Part shown: positions 34,647-47,800 of the stretch, piece after piece | Position numbering within the stretch: position 1 is the first letter of the stretch | Layout of the letters: each line of letters starts with the position of its first letter | Made by a program: the position numbers and the translations under genes | Notes under the pieces: generated by a model | What the model was told of the DNA's origin: nothing | The model's database searches: none | The model's input: the letters and a program-made list of their open reading frames with translations, nothing else | Source of the DNA: Azorinus chamasolen | Lineage: Eukaryota; Mollusca; Bivalvia; Cardiida; Solecurtidae | NCBI GenBank assembly: GCA_963576725.1 | Contig: OY755243.1 | Span: 80,153,945-80,217,944, forward strand | Length of the DNA: 64,000 bases | Direction: 5' to 3'

Positions 34647-35101
34647 TTGAAACATTTTTTATTAATGCGAAAAAATCCAACATTTCAATGATATATAACC
34701 ATATCACAATAATATTATGTTATGATTTATGTTTCCAAAATATTGCAAAATACGGCAAAACAAAAATGAATACCGAGAAATATAATCAACACCGGATATC
34801 CGGATATTCGTAAGCATAGATGAAAACCGAACGATTCCGAACATAAAATTCTTGTGTGGAGCAACCGATAAACAACGGAGTTATTGAATATTTTTCGTGT
34901 TTACCACAGAAAACAGAACGATGTAGGCATCTTAACATTTGATTTGGTTTACATTTATAATGTGTATAAGATTTATCAAAGTTTCTTTACTAAACAAAGA
35001 CCTCTCGACTGTATATCAACAAAATCGGTCTCTTTGATGGAGTGGGTGGGGCGTTCAAAAATGCAAACCCCTAGGTTTATCTGTCCACAGGGCATCAGTA
35101 T

Positions 35102-35351
35102 TTAACCTTTCGCTTGCTATTCACGTCAATATACCTACCTGTAAATAGTGAAGACCCAGATAAGACAGCTCCTGCGGGAGCTGTCTCATCAGGGTCTGCA
35201 CTATTTACAAGTTGATTGTGCAACCAATGCACTCCACAGCAGTGATTGCACAGCGATATACTTGTACACAGTGAAGATATATGTAATTATACAACAGGGC
35301 ATGGGTAGAGAAAGAGACATGTGTTTTAAAATTCAGCAAGAGAAGGGTTAA
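35102..35351. mobile_element. TTAA MITE, family G, copy G1
   Basis: TTAACCTTTCGCTTGCTATTC to CAAGAGAAGGGTTAA, 250 bp. Hairpin ACAGCTCCTGCGGGAGCTGT with arms GAAGACCCAGATAAG and CTCATCAGGGTCTGC. Near-identical in layout to G2 at 59961-60210. Confidence 0.85.
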
Positions 35352-35385
35352 GGTCAATGCCACTCGTTGATGCAGTTTATATATA

Positions 35386-36182
35386 GGTGCTACTAAACAG
35401 AGTCTGGTAGAGTCTGGTAGAGTCCGGTAGAGTCTGGAGGCCTTTTTAGTGCAATTTAAAGATTATAATGCTGTTATATAACATTAATTTGTATGTTTGA
35501 AGCTATAGTAGTTAATATCCATTAAAAATGATCGTATATTAGCTTGAAAACACCCGATAAATATAACCGGGTCACACGGTAATGGCCGCCATACGTCGGA
35601 TGGAGTCGTATACTTAGGTTTCGATACTAACAATTTGAGTCCAATTATTCACAAATTGCTACACAATTGTATGTGAAATATGGTTGCAGATACATCTCTA
35701 CCTTGTTATTAATACATTAATTCGCTTTATTTTGCAAATGTTGGCCTAAAACTCCCGTTTTCATCTCCAGACACTACCGGTACCCTCCGACTTTTCGCCA
35801 ATCTGAAAAAGGCGAAACAACAATACATGTATATCATGTCCATACTGCCTTTGAAATTATAATAAACTCACTTATTAATGTATGTAAAATGTTTTCTGAT
35901 AAAAAGGGGGAAATTTAATACCATATAGACTTCTAAAACTAGAACAGACTCTATCCGACGTAGGTCGGCCATTACCGTGTGACCCCGGTAATATTTACAG
36001 GGAGTTTTCAAGCTATTATATATGCTCATTTATTAACGGATGTTAATTACTACTGCTGCAAACATACAAAATAGTGCTATATAACAGCATTATAATCTTT
36101 AAATTGCACTTAAACTTCTAAAAAGGCCTCCAGACTCTACCGGACTCTACCAGACTCTACCAGACTCTGTTTAGTAGCACCC
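35386..36182. mobile_element. Foldback element I, about 800 bp
   Basis: Arms of about 230 bp start GGTGCTACTAAACAGAGTCT and end with its complement. Each arm carries four GAGTCTGGTA-type units, then GGAGGCCTTTTTAG, and near its inner end GGTCACACGGTAATGGCC. The roughly 330 bp middle has no coding frame. No clear target duplication. Confidence 0.85.
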
Positions 36183-36305
36183 AGATATACAAGGTTTTAA
36201 TAAGTACAAAATATAAAGGAAACATTAAATAAAAAGAAACACAACATAAAATAATGGCTTGTGGTAACTTCTGTCTTTCAAATTTTAATTTAACAGTAAG
36301 CATAT

Positions 36306-36801
36306 TTAACCTTTTCCCTGGTCAATGTTTATTACAAATTTCAATGCCTATTGAATATTTATGGACAAAATGAAATAGTGAAAGGTGGAACATTGTAGCT
36401 ATTTTAGAAATTAACGGAATTGATTGGGTGCTGGTGAATTCGCCTGATGACCAACTCACCTACAATTAGATATGTAGTAACCTGAATGGTGAATTTGCCT
36501 AGAAAGCAATTATATAGCGATTGCATTTTGCACAATATATTACAGGTAGATCTACCAGAAACATTTGTAACAAGATCAACTTGCCTTGTTTTCTTATCCA
36601 GATGTTGTTGTTTTTAACTAAAACGAAAGATCAGTGTTGTGTAGCCCCTAATTAGGCAAATTAAATTCACCATACAGATCTATCAGATTCCATTAGCATG
36701 CAAACAGAGCAGACCCTGATCAGACGGCTCCTATAGGAGCCATCTGATCTGGGTCTACTCTGTTTGCAAATGCGTGAAAACATGTTTATATAAAGGGTTA
36801 A
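36306..36801. mobile_element. TTAA MITE, family B, split by a 260 bp insertion
   Basis: The outer TTAACCTTTTCCCTGGTC and TATAAAGGGTTAA belong to one B copy with an intact hairpin. At the word AAAGTAAAGAAACAGATC it is broken by about 36416-36674, whose ends carry TGGTGAATT and AATTCACCA. Confidence 0.75.
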
Positions 36802-37015
36802 TATAGTTTGGGTGGTAAAAAAATTGTTCCATCTCAGAGAAAAAAAGTTTGCCTCCAAGCTCATTGCTTATGCATCTTGTGTGCAATCCAATAACACATA
36901 CAATGATTGGTGATTGGGAATTATCGATAATATTAGAAGTGGTGAAAATAAATCAAAATATGAATACTTAACAATGTCAAGCTCAACTATTTATCCTTTC
37001 GTTATATTTTTAGTG

Positions 37016-37545
37016 AGCTATTATCAACTCCACAGTCCAAGGTGTTGTTAGTCGTCTGGAAACTTTAATGTTTGCTATTGCTGCTATTACTATTCATGCA
37101 AATCTTATGAAACTTAACACACTTGTTCACCATCTCAAGGGCTAACACCTGACCAAGGGCCATAACTCTGCAAGGCTTTTCCCAAAAGTATGCCCCTTTA
37201 TGGATTTAGGAAATAAAAATTTAACATGTCTGACATTTTGAAACCATAGACAGCAGTGCTCTCATATTTCATACATGTATGTGAATCCCTTGTGGCAAAG
37301 CCTTTCCGTCAATATTAGATTTTTTTACTTGTAACTTTGAACTTTGACCTATTTTTTTTAAACTACTATTCAAGCAAATTTTATGAAACTTTACACCCTT
37401 GTTCACTATCACAAAGGCTACAATCTAACCATGGTTATAACTCTTTTTTACCAAATTATGCCCCTTTATGTACATGTACTTAGGAAATATTTTTTAGATG
37501 TCTTGACAGGCGAGCGTTGGCACCCGCATGCGGTGCTTTTGTTTT
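37016..37545. mobile_element. Two-core element P6b
   Basis: Two copies of a roughly 240 bp core (CATGCAAATCTTATGAAACT; AAGGGCCATAACTCTG; ATGCCCCTTTATG). The right end is GGCGAGCGTTGGCACCCGCA then TGCGGTGCTTTTGTT, the P6a terminus reversed. 37895-37960 holds another hairpin terminus, GCTCACCTGAGCATG. Confidence 0.65.
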
Positions 37546-37977
37546 AGGAATGGGCTTCCTGAAGGTAATTTCACATACTAAGGCAAGAAACTTATAATAA
37601 ACACTGAAACCTACTAGAGGAAAAACTGCATGTCAAGAATGGAAAACTAACAGCTATTATCCACCCAGTAATGTAGGAAAGACCTTTTTGTGGATATATA
37701 AATGAAAACTGTGATGGACACCACAGGTTTCCACAACTTAAACATCTGTTCAATGGCACATCACAAAAAGTAAACATATTATTCCCGATGCCTAAAACAC
37801 TAGTTGTAGGATGTTTGGCAAAATGCTTACTTTTAGTTTCATGGTTGTTGAGATACTGCATCCGCGAAAAATGGTGACTCTAATTTCACTTGTCGACTGC
37901 TCACCTGAGCATGAAATGCTCAAGGTGAACTATTGTTATATAGTGCTATGTCAGTCTTGTCTGAACTGCTTTCAGTA

Positions 37978-38203
37978 TAACCCTTTCCTCCATAAATACA
38001 CCTTTCTACGCCTCTGTAAAAGTCACTTTATGAAACCATTGTGATAAATAGAGCATTTGCTCCTATAGGAGCAAATGCTCTATTTATCACTCTGGTTTCA
38101 AACTACAAAATTCTGGAATTTCACTTTTCTCTAGTAAATGCTCTTTTTGGGTAGATTCATTCAAAGAGGTTGGGTCTAAAAATAGCCTATGGAGTAAAGG
38201 TAT
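37978..38203. mobile_element. TTAA MITE, family A, copy A9
   Basis: ATAACCCTTTCCTCCATAAA to CTATGGAGTAAAGGTATAA. The hairpin is intact but the ends are decayed from TTAA. Confidence 0.8.
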
Positions 38204-38324
38204 AAGATGTGTATAAACTAAAATATCATTGTCAGGCTTGATAGTTCATCAAGCAAGTACAACAGGCCAAGAATTGTTTGCCCTTGCTGTATCTAAAAAA
38301 CAACTGATTTTACAATATTTGTAC

Positions 38325-38574
38325 TGAACCCTTTATCTCATAGAGGCACCTTTTGTTGACTTTGCAAACAGAATAGACCCAGATCAAACAGCTCCTGTGG
38401 GAGCCTTCTGATCAGGATCTGCTCAGTTTGCTTATGGAAATACATGTATGTGACTAATGTAGAAATCATTTCACAGTTTCTGTCATGATAAAAAATTGCC
38501 TTGTGAAAAGTAAGTTAATCAATATTCATGATGTCATTATTCCGTGTGTGAATATTTATGGAGTGAAGGGTTAA
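38325..38574. mobile_element. TTAA MITE, family B
   Basis: CTGAACCCTTTATCTCATAG to TATGGAGTGAAGGGTTAA. Hairpin CAGCTCCTGTGGGAGCC. Confidence 0.75.
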
Positions 38575-38800
38575 GTTTTGATGAATTTGGTGATTGGCCT
38601 CTACCTATTATGTGAACATTATTATATATTTCATGAAATATGGCATACATATGAAACTTTTCTCTAAAAATGTTATCACCTATATTTCAGACGTCATAAT
38701 CGGTGTTAATCAAAAGCTGTAACAATAGATTACAGTGAAAATCATTTGATATTTTTAATACATGTATTTATATGAGACAATGTTTCCATTATTCCTTTAG

Positions 38801-38859
38801 GAACAGGCCACCAAGTAGCTCCGGAAGACCCAAAACGGGCCAGAGACCAATTGGTACAG
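38801..38859 (+). CDS. IFT74: IFT74 exon, basic proline-rich N-terminal part
   Basis: After TTCCTTTAG one base completes a codon, then [19 protein letters not shown], ending with one base before GTCTGT. This is the basic, disordered tubulin-binding region. The incoming phase shows at least one more coding exon upstream, not found. Confidence 0.88.
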
Positions 38860-41800
38860 GTCTGTATGAATAACTTCATATGATTTCTGATTTGTTTTCA
38901 TTTTATTACCATGATGTTTAGGGAAGCATCATACAAGCATTTTAGTATTTATCTCCTGGAAGTTTCCATTAAACCATCTGATTGGCAGAAGTATTTTAAC
39001 AGTTATCATTCTAATCATGAACTGACTGGCATTTACAAACAGCCTGGATCCAGATGAGACACCAAGTTATCATCAGTTTCATGAAAAGGTTTAAACAAAT
39101 CAGGAGTATGTTCTAATTACAACAAGTCAGGGATTTAGCAGACAATGTTTTCAGCAGGATAAGTGTTAAGGGACTGTAACATTGCCATAATATTAAACAG
39201 CATTTTCCTTTGATATCTTGCAGATTAGCAGTAGTATGAGTGCTTTTAATTTGACGATGAAATGTCTAAGGAACAGGGGCCAGTTTTGTGAAGGATGATA
39301 CAACTGAAATTGTTATAAGTTCTAACATATTGTGATCGTCATTGCGATTGTTGTGTGTTAGAACTTGCAACCATTTTTGTGAATTAATTTAATTATTCCA
39401 TGCTAGAATGTGTGATAATTTTGACCATGTTAGTAGCACAGGTGCTAGGCGTGTGGCCATTTCACAAAAACTTACTTATAAATACCTTCAAATACGTTTA
39501 GACATCATAACTTGACATTATAAAAAAAAGAAAAAAAATGAAAAAAAATATATTTTTTTTCGTATAGTATATTACTATAATTAGATCTATACTATACGAA
39601 AAAAATATTTTTTTTTCATTTTTTTTTCTTTTTTTTATAATGTCAAGTTATGATGTCTAAACGTATTTGAAGGTATTTATAAGCAGTATTTGTGAAATGG
39701 CCACACGCCTAGCACCTGTGGTTAGTAGTAGGGATTGTCATAAATTTGGACTTACAATAATTTTGGTCGTATGATCTTTCATAAATGGGATCCACATCTT
39801 TAATAAAACACATTCTCTTCAATAAGGTCACAGAACATTCATTAAATAAATATCATAAATTGATTTCCTGTAACAAATAATCTAAATGAATCCTGTACAT
39901 GTGTAGAGTTCCCTTTGCAAGACTGACTGTTGTAAAGTTTTAAAATAACTCTTTCATGATTAACCCATTCTCTCATAGGCTATTTTTAGACCCACCATCT
40001 TTGAATGAATCTACCGAAAAGGAGCATTAACTAGAGAAAAGGAACATTTTAGAATTTTGTAGTTCTGAAACCATTNNNNNNNNNNNNNNNNNNNNNNNNN
40101 NNNNNNNNNNNNNNNNNNNNNNNNNNNNNNNNNNNNNNNNNNNNNNNNNNNNNNNNNNNNNNNNNNNNNNNNNNNNNNNNNNNNNNNNNNNNNNNNNNNN
40201 NNNNNNNNNNNNNNNNNNNNNNNNNNNNNNNNNNNNNNNNNNNNNNNNNNNNNNNNNNNNNNNNNNNNNNNNNNNTTTGGCACATAGCATCATATTCAGG
40301 TCCTCTACAAAAGTTATATAAATTATGCCCCTGGGGTCAAAATTGACCCCGCCCCAGGGGTGCCTGGTTTTCAATAGAAACATATAGTAAAACTTTGAAA
40401 ATCTTCTCCTCTGAAACCAGAAAGTTCTCAGCTTTCATAATTGGCACATAGCATCATGTTCAGGTCCTCTACAAAAGTTATATAAATTATGGCCCCAGGG
40501 TCAAAATTGGCCCCGCCCCAGAGGTGGGCAGTTTTCAATAGAATCATATAGTGCAAACTTTGAAAATCTTCTCCTCTGAAACTGGAAGGTTCTCAGCTTT
40601 CATATTTAGCACATAGCATCATGTTCAGGTCGTCTACAAAAGTTATATAAATTATGGCCCCGGGGTCAAAATTGGCCCCGCCCCAGAGGTGGGCAGTTTT
40701 CAATAGAAACAAATAGTGAAATCTTTGAAAATCTTCTCCTCTGAAACTGGAAGGTTCTTAGCTTTCATATTTGGCACATAGCATCATGTTCAGGTCCTCT
40801 ACAAAAGTTATATTATTTATGGCCCCGGGGTCAAAATTGGCCCCGCCCCAGGGGTGGGCAGTTTTCAATAGAAACAAATAGTGAAATCTTTGAAAATCTT
40901 CCTCTCTGAATCTGGAAAGCTCTCAGCTTTCATATTTGGCACATAGCATCATGTTCAGGTCCTCTACAAAAGTTATATAAATTATGGCCCCAGGGTCAAA
41001 ATTGGCCCCGCCCCAGAGGTGGGCAGTTTTCAATAGAAACAAATAGTGAAATCTTTGCTATCTTCTCGTCTGAAACTGGAAGGTTCTCAGCTTTCATATT
41101 TGGCACATAGCATCATGTTCAGGTCCTCTACAAAATTATATAAATTATGGCCCCGGGGTCAAAATTGGCCCCACCCCAGGGGTGGGCAGTTTTCAATAGA
41201 AACAAATAGTGAAATCTTTGAAAATCTTTTCCTCTGAAACTGGAAGGTTCTCAACTTTCATATTTGGCACATAGCATCATGTTCAGGTCCTCTACAAAAG
41301 TTATATATAGTATGGCCCCAGGGTCAAAATTGGCCCCGCCCCAGGGGTGGGCAGTTTTCAATAGAAACAAATAGTGAAATCTTTGAAAATCTTCTTCTCT
41401 GAAACTGGAAGACTCTCAGCTTTCATATTTGGCACATAGCATCATGTTCAGGTCGTCTACAAAAGTTATATAAATTATGGTCTCGGGGTCAAAATTGGCC
41501 CCGCCACAGGGGTGGACAGTTTTCAATAGAAACAAATAGTGAAATCTTTGAAAAGCTTCTTCTCTGAAACTGGAAGACTCTCAGCTTTCATATTTGGCAC
41601 AGAGCATCATGTTCAGGTCCTCTACAAAAGTTATATAAATTATGGCCCTGGGGTCAAAATTGGCCCTGCCACAGGGGTGGGCAGTTTTCAATAGAAACAT
41701 ATTGAGAAAACTTTGAAAATCTTCTTCTCTGAAACTGGAAGGTTAATCTCAGCTTTCATATTTGGCTCATAGCATCATGTTCAGGTCCCCTACAAGTTTT

Positions 41801-44800
41801 TCTAAATTATTCCCCTGGGGTCAAAATTGGCCCGGCCCCAAGGCCGGCTAGTTTTCTATAGAAACATATAGTGAAAACTTTGAAAATTTTCTCCTCTGGT
41901 TGTCTGGTGAGCGCTTCAGGGCCATTCTGGCCCTCTTGTTTGCAACTTATTTCAATTAATATATTTAGTTCTTGTGGTTATCAAGTCATTTTTTCATAGG
42001 AAATTGACACTTATTAGGTATAGTTCTGTAACATTTTAACTTATAATGTTTAACCATTAACCATTTCCCCATTGAATATTATGTAAGAAATAATAACATC
42101 GTGAATATTTATTCGCTGAATTTTTATTATAGCATGCATACATACACATGCGTTTTTGGTATTGGTAGAAATTGTAGAATCAGATCCATTATAATCTCAT
42201 AAGCAAACAGAGCAGACCCTGATGAGATGACTCTGATAATTCTACTGTTTGCGAAGGAGTGAAAAAGAGTTTGTATATGAGGGAAAGGATTAATTATTTA
42301 TTAATCACAGATGTGGGTGGAAATTCACACAAGATTTTTTTTTAGCACAATGGTCTACTATGTATGTACAATAACCTTTTGACAATGTCAGTAATCTGCT
42401 ATGATAATAATAAAGATTATTTTTATTTTTAGGTCAAAGACAAGTGTATGATAGGACCTATTACCTTGGTTTAGTCAGGTAAGTTAACCCTCAGGGGTCA
42501 TAGTAGTGAACAAAAAACTTATGAGTTATAAACATTGCAGACTGTATGAATTCTTTCATATGTATGGACCAATTTATTGTGACCTTTGTGAGGGATGTTC
42601 CATTTAAATGTGTAATGGGGGTGGGCAGGAGGGCATTTTAAAAAACAGCTATGCATTGGTGGGGTTCGCTGCAAAAATGGTACTATTTGGTTGTGCACTA
42701 GTAAAAAAACTTCTATGGGTGGGTGGCTGAATTTGAAAGTGCCTTCCTGCACCCCCATACACAATTAACCCTTTCCTCCATAAATACGCCTCAGTAAAAA
42801 TCACCTGTTGAAAGCATTGTGATAAATATCACAATGGTTTCAAACTACAAAATTCAAAAAAAAAATCCTTTTCTCTAGTTAATGCTCCTTTTTGGTAGAT
42901 TTATTCAGTGGTTGGATTTAAAAATAGCCTATGAGGTAATGGGTTAAATAGAACAGTCCTGACCTTTACAAACAGTTTTGATCAAGATGAGCTGCTAAAA
43001 CATTTGGCATCTCATCAGGATCGAAACTATTTGACCCTCCGACATTTTATTTTGAAAAGACATGGAAGACAAATTTACTTTTAGACTTGAATAGACAAAC
43101 ACTTTTGTTCAGATGAAAGTTATTTAGATAGAGTTAAGTTGAAGGGGTAATTGAGCTGGCTTTACTTTAACCCTTTACTCCATAAATATTCATGTAAGAA
43201 ATAATTACATCATGAATATTAATAACATTAATTTTTATTATGTTACATGTGCATAAGAACTTTTGACCATGGCAGTAACTTTAGTATCATTAGCTCCACT
43301 TTTTCAAAAAGTGTAGCTATTGTCATGACCATCTCGTTGGCGTCGGTGTCGGCGTTGGTTAACCTTTTTGTTAAGGTCAATGTCTCAGAAACTTTCCAAG
43401 ATATTTGGTTCAAATTTGGTATGCATGTTTACTATTACAAGGGGGCCCCATTTCACAAGGACAGGTAACCCTAATATTAATTTTGCTATAGTTATCTGCC
43501 CTTTCCGACTTGGACTTCCACTACACTATCCAGCACTAAAGAAAGTGGAGGGCGCTGTCCACGAACAGCTCTTGTTATATTATTTCATAAGCAAACAGAA
43601 CAGGCCCTTATCAGACGGCTCCTATGGGAGCCATCTGATCTGGCTCCACACTGTTTGCAAAGGTGTAGAAAGACATATTTATGGATTATGTTACAGATAT
43701 ATTGAAAGTTTATGTATATTTTAACATCTGAAAGCAAGTCTCAAATTATAATTTTTGAGACAGTGATACTGTCCAAAAACATATTCATTGAAACCTGTTT
43801 TTGAGGACCAATTACTGATTCAGTATAGAAGTATTAATCTCATGTAAGAATCAATGATTGTATGAATATTAACTAGCTTAGTGATATATTTTATAATGGC
43901 AAGTGAAAACAGGATTTTTTGGTCATAGCAGAAACTGTAGAATTTCCATAGCGGAAACTGTAGAATCTTATTTATATAATTTCATCAAACAGCAGACTTG
44001 GATTTTATGGCACCAATAGGGGTCATCTGATCTGGATCTTTCCTGTTTACAAAAGCATTAACACATTACCCCCTAGTGACGCATTTTTGCACCTCTATAA
44101 AATTCACATTGTGAAACCATTGTGATAAATAGAGCATTTGCTCCTATAGGAGCAAATGCTCTATTTATCAGAATGGTTTCAAACTACAAAATTCTAAAAA
44201 AAAATCTTTTTCTCTAGTTAATGCTCGTTTTCGGTAGATTAATTAAAAAAGGTTGGGTCTCAAAATAGCCTAGGAGAGAATGAGTTAAAAGGTGTATCTA
44301 TGGAATAAAGACTGATGTGGTAGGTGGTTATTTAATGCAGGGCAAAATTAATACTGAAAGCTCCCAAAGGAATGTAGACTTTACTGTAATACTTGCTTGC
44401 GACAGGCTTTTCTATTGTTTTTATTTTTCATAATTTGTAACTTTTTGCTTCAGAGGAAAGGTCAACGAGTTGAATGTTGAGACCACTCGTCTAAACAAAG
44501 AAATTGAAAACGGCAATGAAGAAAATTCCAGCTTTCTGACATATGAAAAGCGGTAAGAATCAAAATGCTCATAATAGTAGCATCTCTTTTTCAGATCTGT
44601 ATTAAAATCAGGATAGAAATGTAGATGAACTATGAATATTGTAATAGATTTGTGCATAAAATCTCTCTTATGATCCTGATTTATCCCTTTCTCAGTTCTA
44701 TGTTTATTCCAAATCTCGATACCTACTGAATATTTATGGACAAAATAGTTATAATGACATATGGCAGGTGGAACATTGTAGCCATTTTAGAAAGTAAAGA

Positions 44801-47800
44801 AACAGAACTATCGAATTCTGTTAGCAAACAGAGCAGACCCTGATCAGACGGCTCCTATAGGGGCCGTCTGATCTGGGTCTACTCTGTTTGAAAAAGCGTT
44901 TATATGAAGGAAAAGGTTACGAGTGTTTGAATTGAGATAAAAACATGTTCTAGTTTTATGCATGAATAGAGTTAAAACAGTAATTATTGTGTGTTTGCCA
45001 TCCGTTGAATTCCTCAGGATCTGTTGGAGATATCACATGAAAGCGTTATCAGATGGGATTTGAATTACTGCATTTGCTATCATTTTGATGAGTGTCAAAC
45101 AGTGTAAATATGTAAACTCAGATGAGCTGCCACATTTCAATAGCTTAACCCTTTTCTTAATGAACATTTATATGTGAATTAGTCACTTAACTTGTAAACT
45201 TAATTTTTATAATTTAATTTTTTTAGGATATTTTGGTAGGATCAGATCCGTATAACTCCATAAGTAAACAGAGCAGACCCAGATCAGATGGCTCCTACAG
45301 TAACCATCTGATCCATGTCTACACAGGTCTACTCTGTGAAAAAGCGTTTATATGAAGGAATGGGTTAACTGTTTGCAAAGCACTGGAGATACATTGATTT
45401 GATTCATATTTCACACTTTCTACCCTTTAATATTATTTGTAAAGTACTTGTTATTGTTTTATATTTTATTAGTGCTGAAACATTGGCGGCAGAAATCAAA
45501 GACCTGCAGGGAGAACTGGGAGATTATAATACAGTATGTATGCTGATATTTGTAGCTTGTAAGGACCACATGTATGATTTGTTTCATGGTAATATTTGCC
45601 CTGGGACAATTACAAATACAGCAGAACCAGCTGCAAACACTGTAGATCCTGATAAAACATTAGCTTATCTGGGAAAGCACTGTTTCCTGGAGGCCAAGTG
45701 CTTTTTTATCTTGACTCCAAATAAAGGCATAGTTTATCCTTTACTCCATGACTATTCCTGTAAGAAATAATGTATGTATAAATATTAATTAGTTTAATTT
45801 GTATAATATGAACAGGAGAATATTTGGTAATGGTAGAAACTGTATAATCACATTATGTTATTCTGTAAGCAAATAGAGCAGACCCTGATCAGGCAGTTCT
45901 TGTAGGAGTCATCTGATCTGGTTCTACTCTCTTTGCAAAGGTGTGAAAAAGTGTCTATAAGGTTAGGGGTCAATGGTTGTGCTTAAGAAATATGTCTATT
46001 TGAAGGTAATCATGGAAATGGCATCATCTACATACCATTTGAAAATTATTTGGGTGAGGGCATTAAATGCAGCCATTTATATTGAATGCCTTTTTTTACA
46101 GCTTGTTGACAAACTGACTACGGATGAAGATATACAGGACGTCGAATTTGATCTCAATGACGTAAGTATACCCAGTTAAAAAGCTAGTTAGATTAGGTGC
46201 ATTGTGATGTAGAACTTCCTGTTTATATGTATCACACTACAAGATATTTCTCAGAACTCTTTTACTAGAACATTTTAACCCATGCTTAGCATGGCATTTG
46301 CAAACAGTTTGGACACAGATCAAATGCAGAGTAACTCAGCTTGTCATTAGGATCCAAACAGTTGAACACTTTGTTAGCAGTTTCATGAATGCTTCACTGG
46401 ATTGGAAGTAAGTGAAACATCAGAGTTTAGGCAGATATCTTTTATTAGCATGTTAAGTGTTAACCCTTTCCTTCATATAAACACCTTTTCACAATTTTGC
46501 AAACAGAGTTGTCATTATTTCTTACATGAATAAAGAACAGGGAAAGGGGTTAGGCATTATTTAGATACAGTCTCAGACTCCAATGTAAATTTAGTTGTAC
46601 ACAATAACATGGACAACATATGATGTTTATATGTACTGGAAACCCTCTCGGCAAAGCCCACTCAAAGAAGGCTAATTCTTTGTCTGATCTGGGTCTACTC
46701 TGTTTGCAAGTGCATTAAAAGACTATCTATGGAGCAGAGGGTGAAGACAGTTGGTAGGATGAAATGCAGGGTGAAAGCTTCTTGCATTACTTTTGTTCTT
46801 TCAGTGGTTGCTATAAGGAGTTTCTGCTGTATGCTAACAGCACAGACTCAAGTCAGCTGCATCATTGATATTAGAAGTCTGTTAGTAGCATAAAGTAGTA
46901 AGAGTGCAACTTAATGGTACAGAAAATAAGGTGTTCAGGAATTTTATGAGAGAAACGGTGTAAAAATAGACTGTTTCTCCCTTTCCTATGTAATGAAAAC
47001 AAATATACATCACAGTTAATATGCCCTTATCAGTAACGTTAAGCTTCATAATTTCAGTTAAGAACCCAAAATGAAAGAGAAGCCAAAAAGATTGAAGACC
47101 TTTTCGAAGTTAAGAAACAGTAAGTATTTCCTACTGAATTTTGTCTTTTATTGATTTCAAACATTGACAAAATTTAGACTTGATTTTTAACTTCTGAAAA
47201 TAAAGGATACATCATGATTGTACTTTTATGAAACATATTCCAGTATTATGACCATATAGTTAGCAATGAAAGTACAGCTGTAAGTACTTTCTTATTAACC
47301 AGCGCCACAGATAAAGCTGCGTACCCAAATGCTAAAATCGTCATTTCTCAACCACCCTTATACTGTGACCACTCTTTAGAATCGTCTCCTTGAGACGATT
47401 CTAAAGAGTGGTCACAGTATAGGGGTGGTGGAGAAATAAAGGAGCTATTCTGGAAAATGTTTCAATTTATGCATCTTATCTGGAGCTCTGTATTAACCCT
47501 TTGAATGCGGGACATGCATGTACTGTCATTTGCAAATGGTTTAGACCCAGATCAGAGGAGCCCTCTGATTAGGGTCTGCACTGTTTGTCATTCATAAGTT
47601 TAACGTCTTTCATACTGAGTGGACTCTATAGTTAAACAATGATGGGCTATTCCACTCTGGAAATTCAACATGGAAAGTGTTAAGAAACAATATATATGTA
47701 TATTCCAAATACAATTTGACAAAATTAAGATCCCTAGTTTTCATAAGTTTATCTAATTCTTGTCCCATACCCACACCAGAGTATTTCTTATTTTGATTGT

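Noticed and set aside
39225..39300. Possible extra IFT74 exon after ATATCTTGCAG at 39224
   Set aside because: All three frames hit early stops or do not fit the required phase, and no family motif appears.
45399..45770. 123-codon + strand frame
   Set aside because: Only its middle (45473-45533) is a real IFT74 exon; the rest is flanking intron, shown by the acceptor and donor and loss of family similarity.
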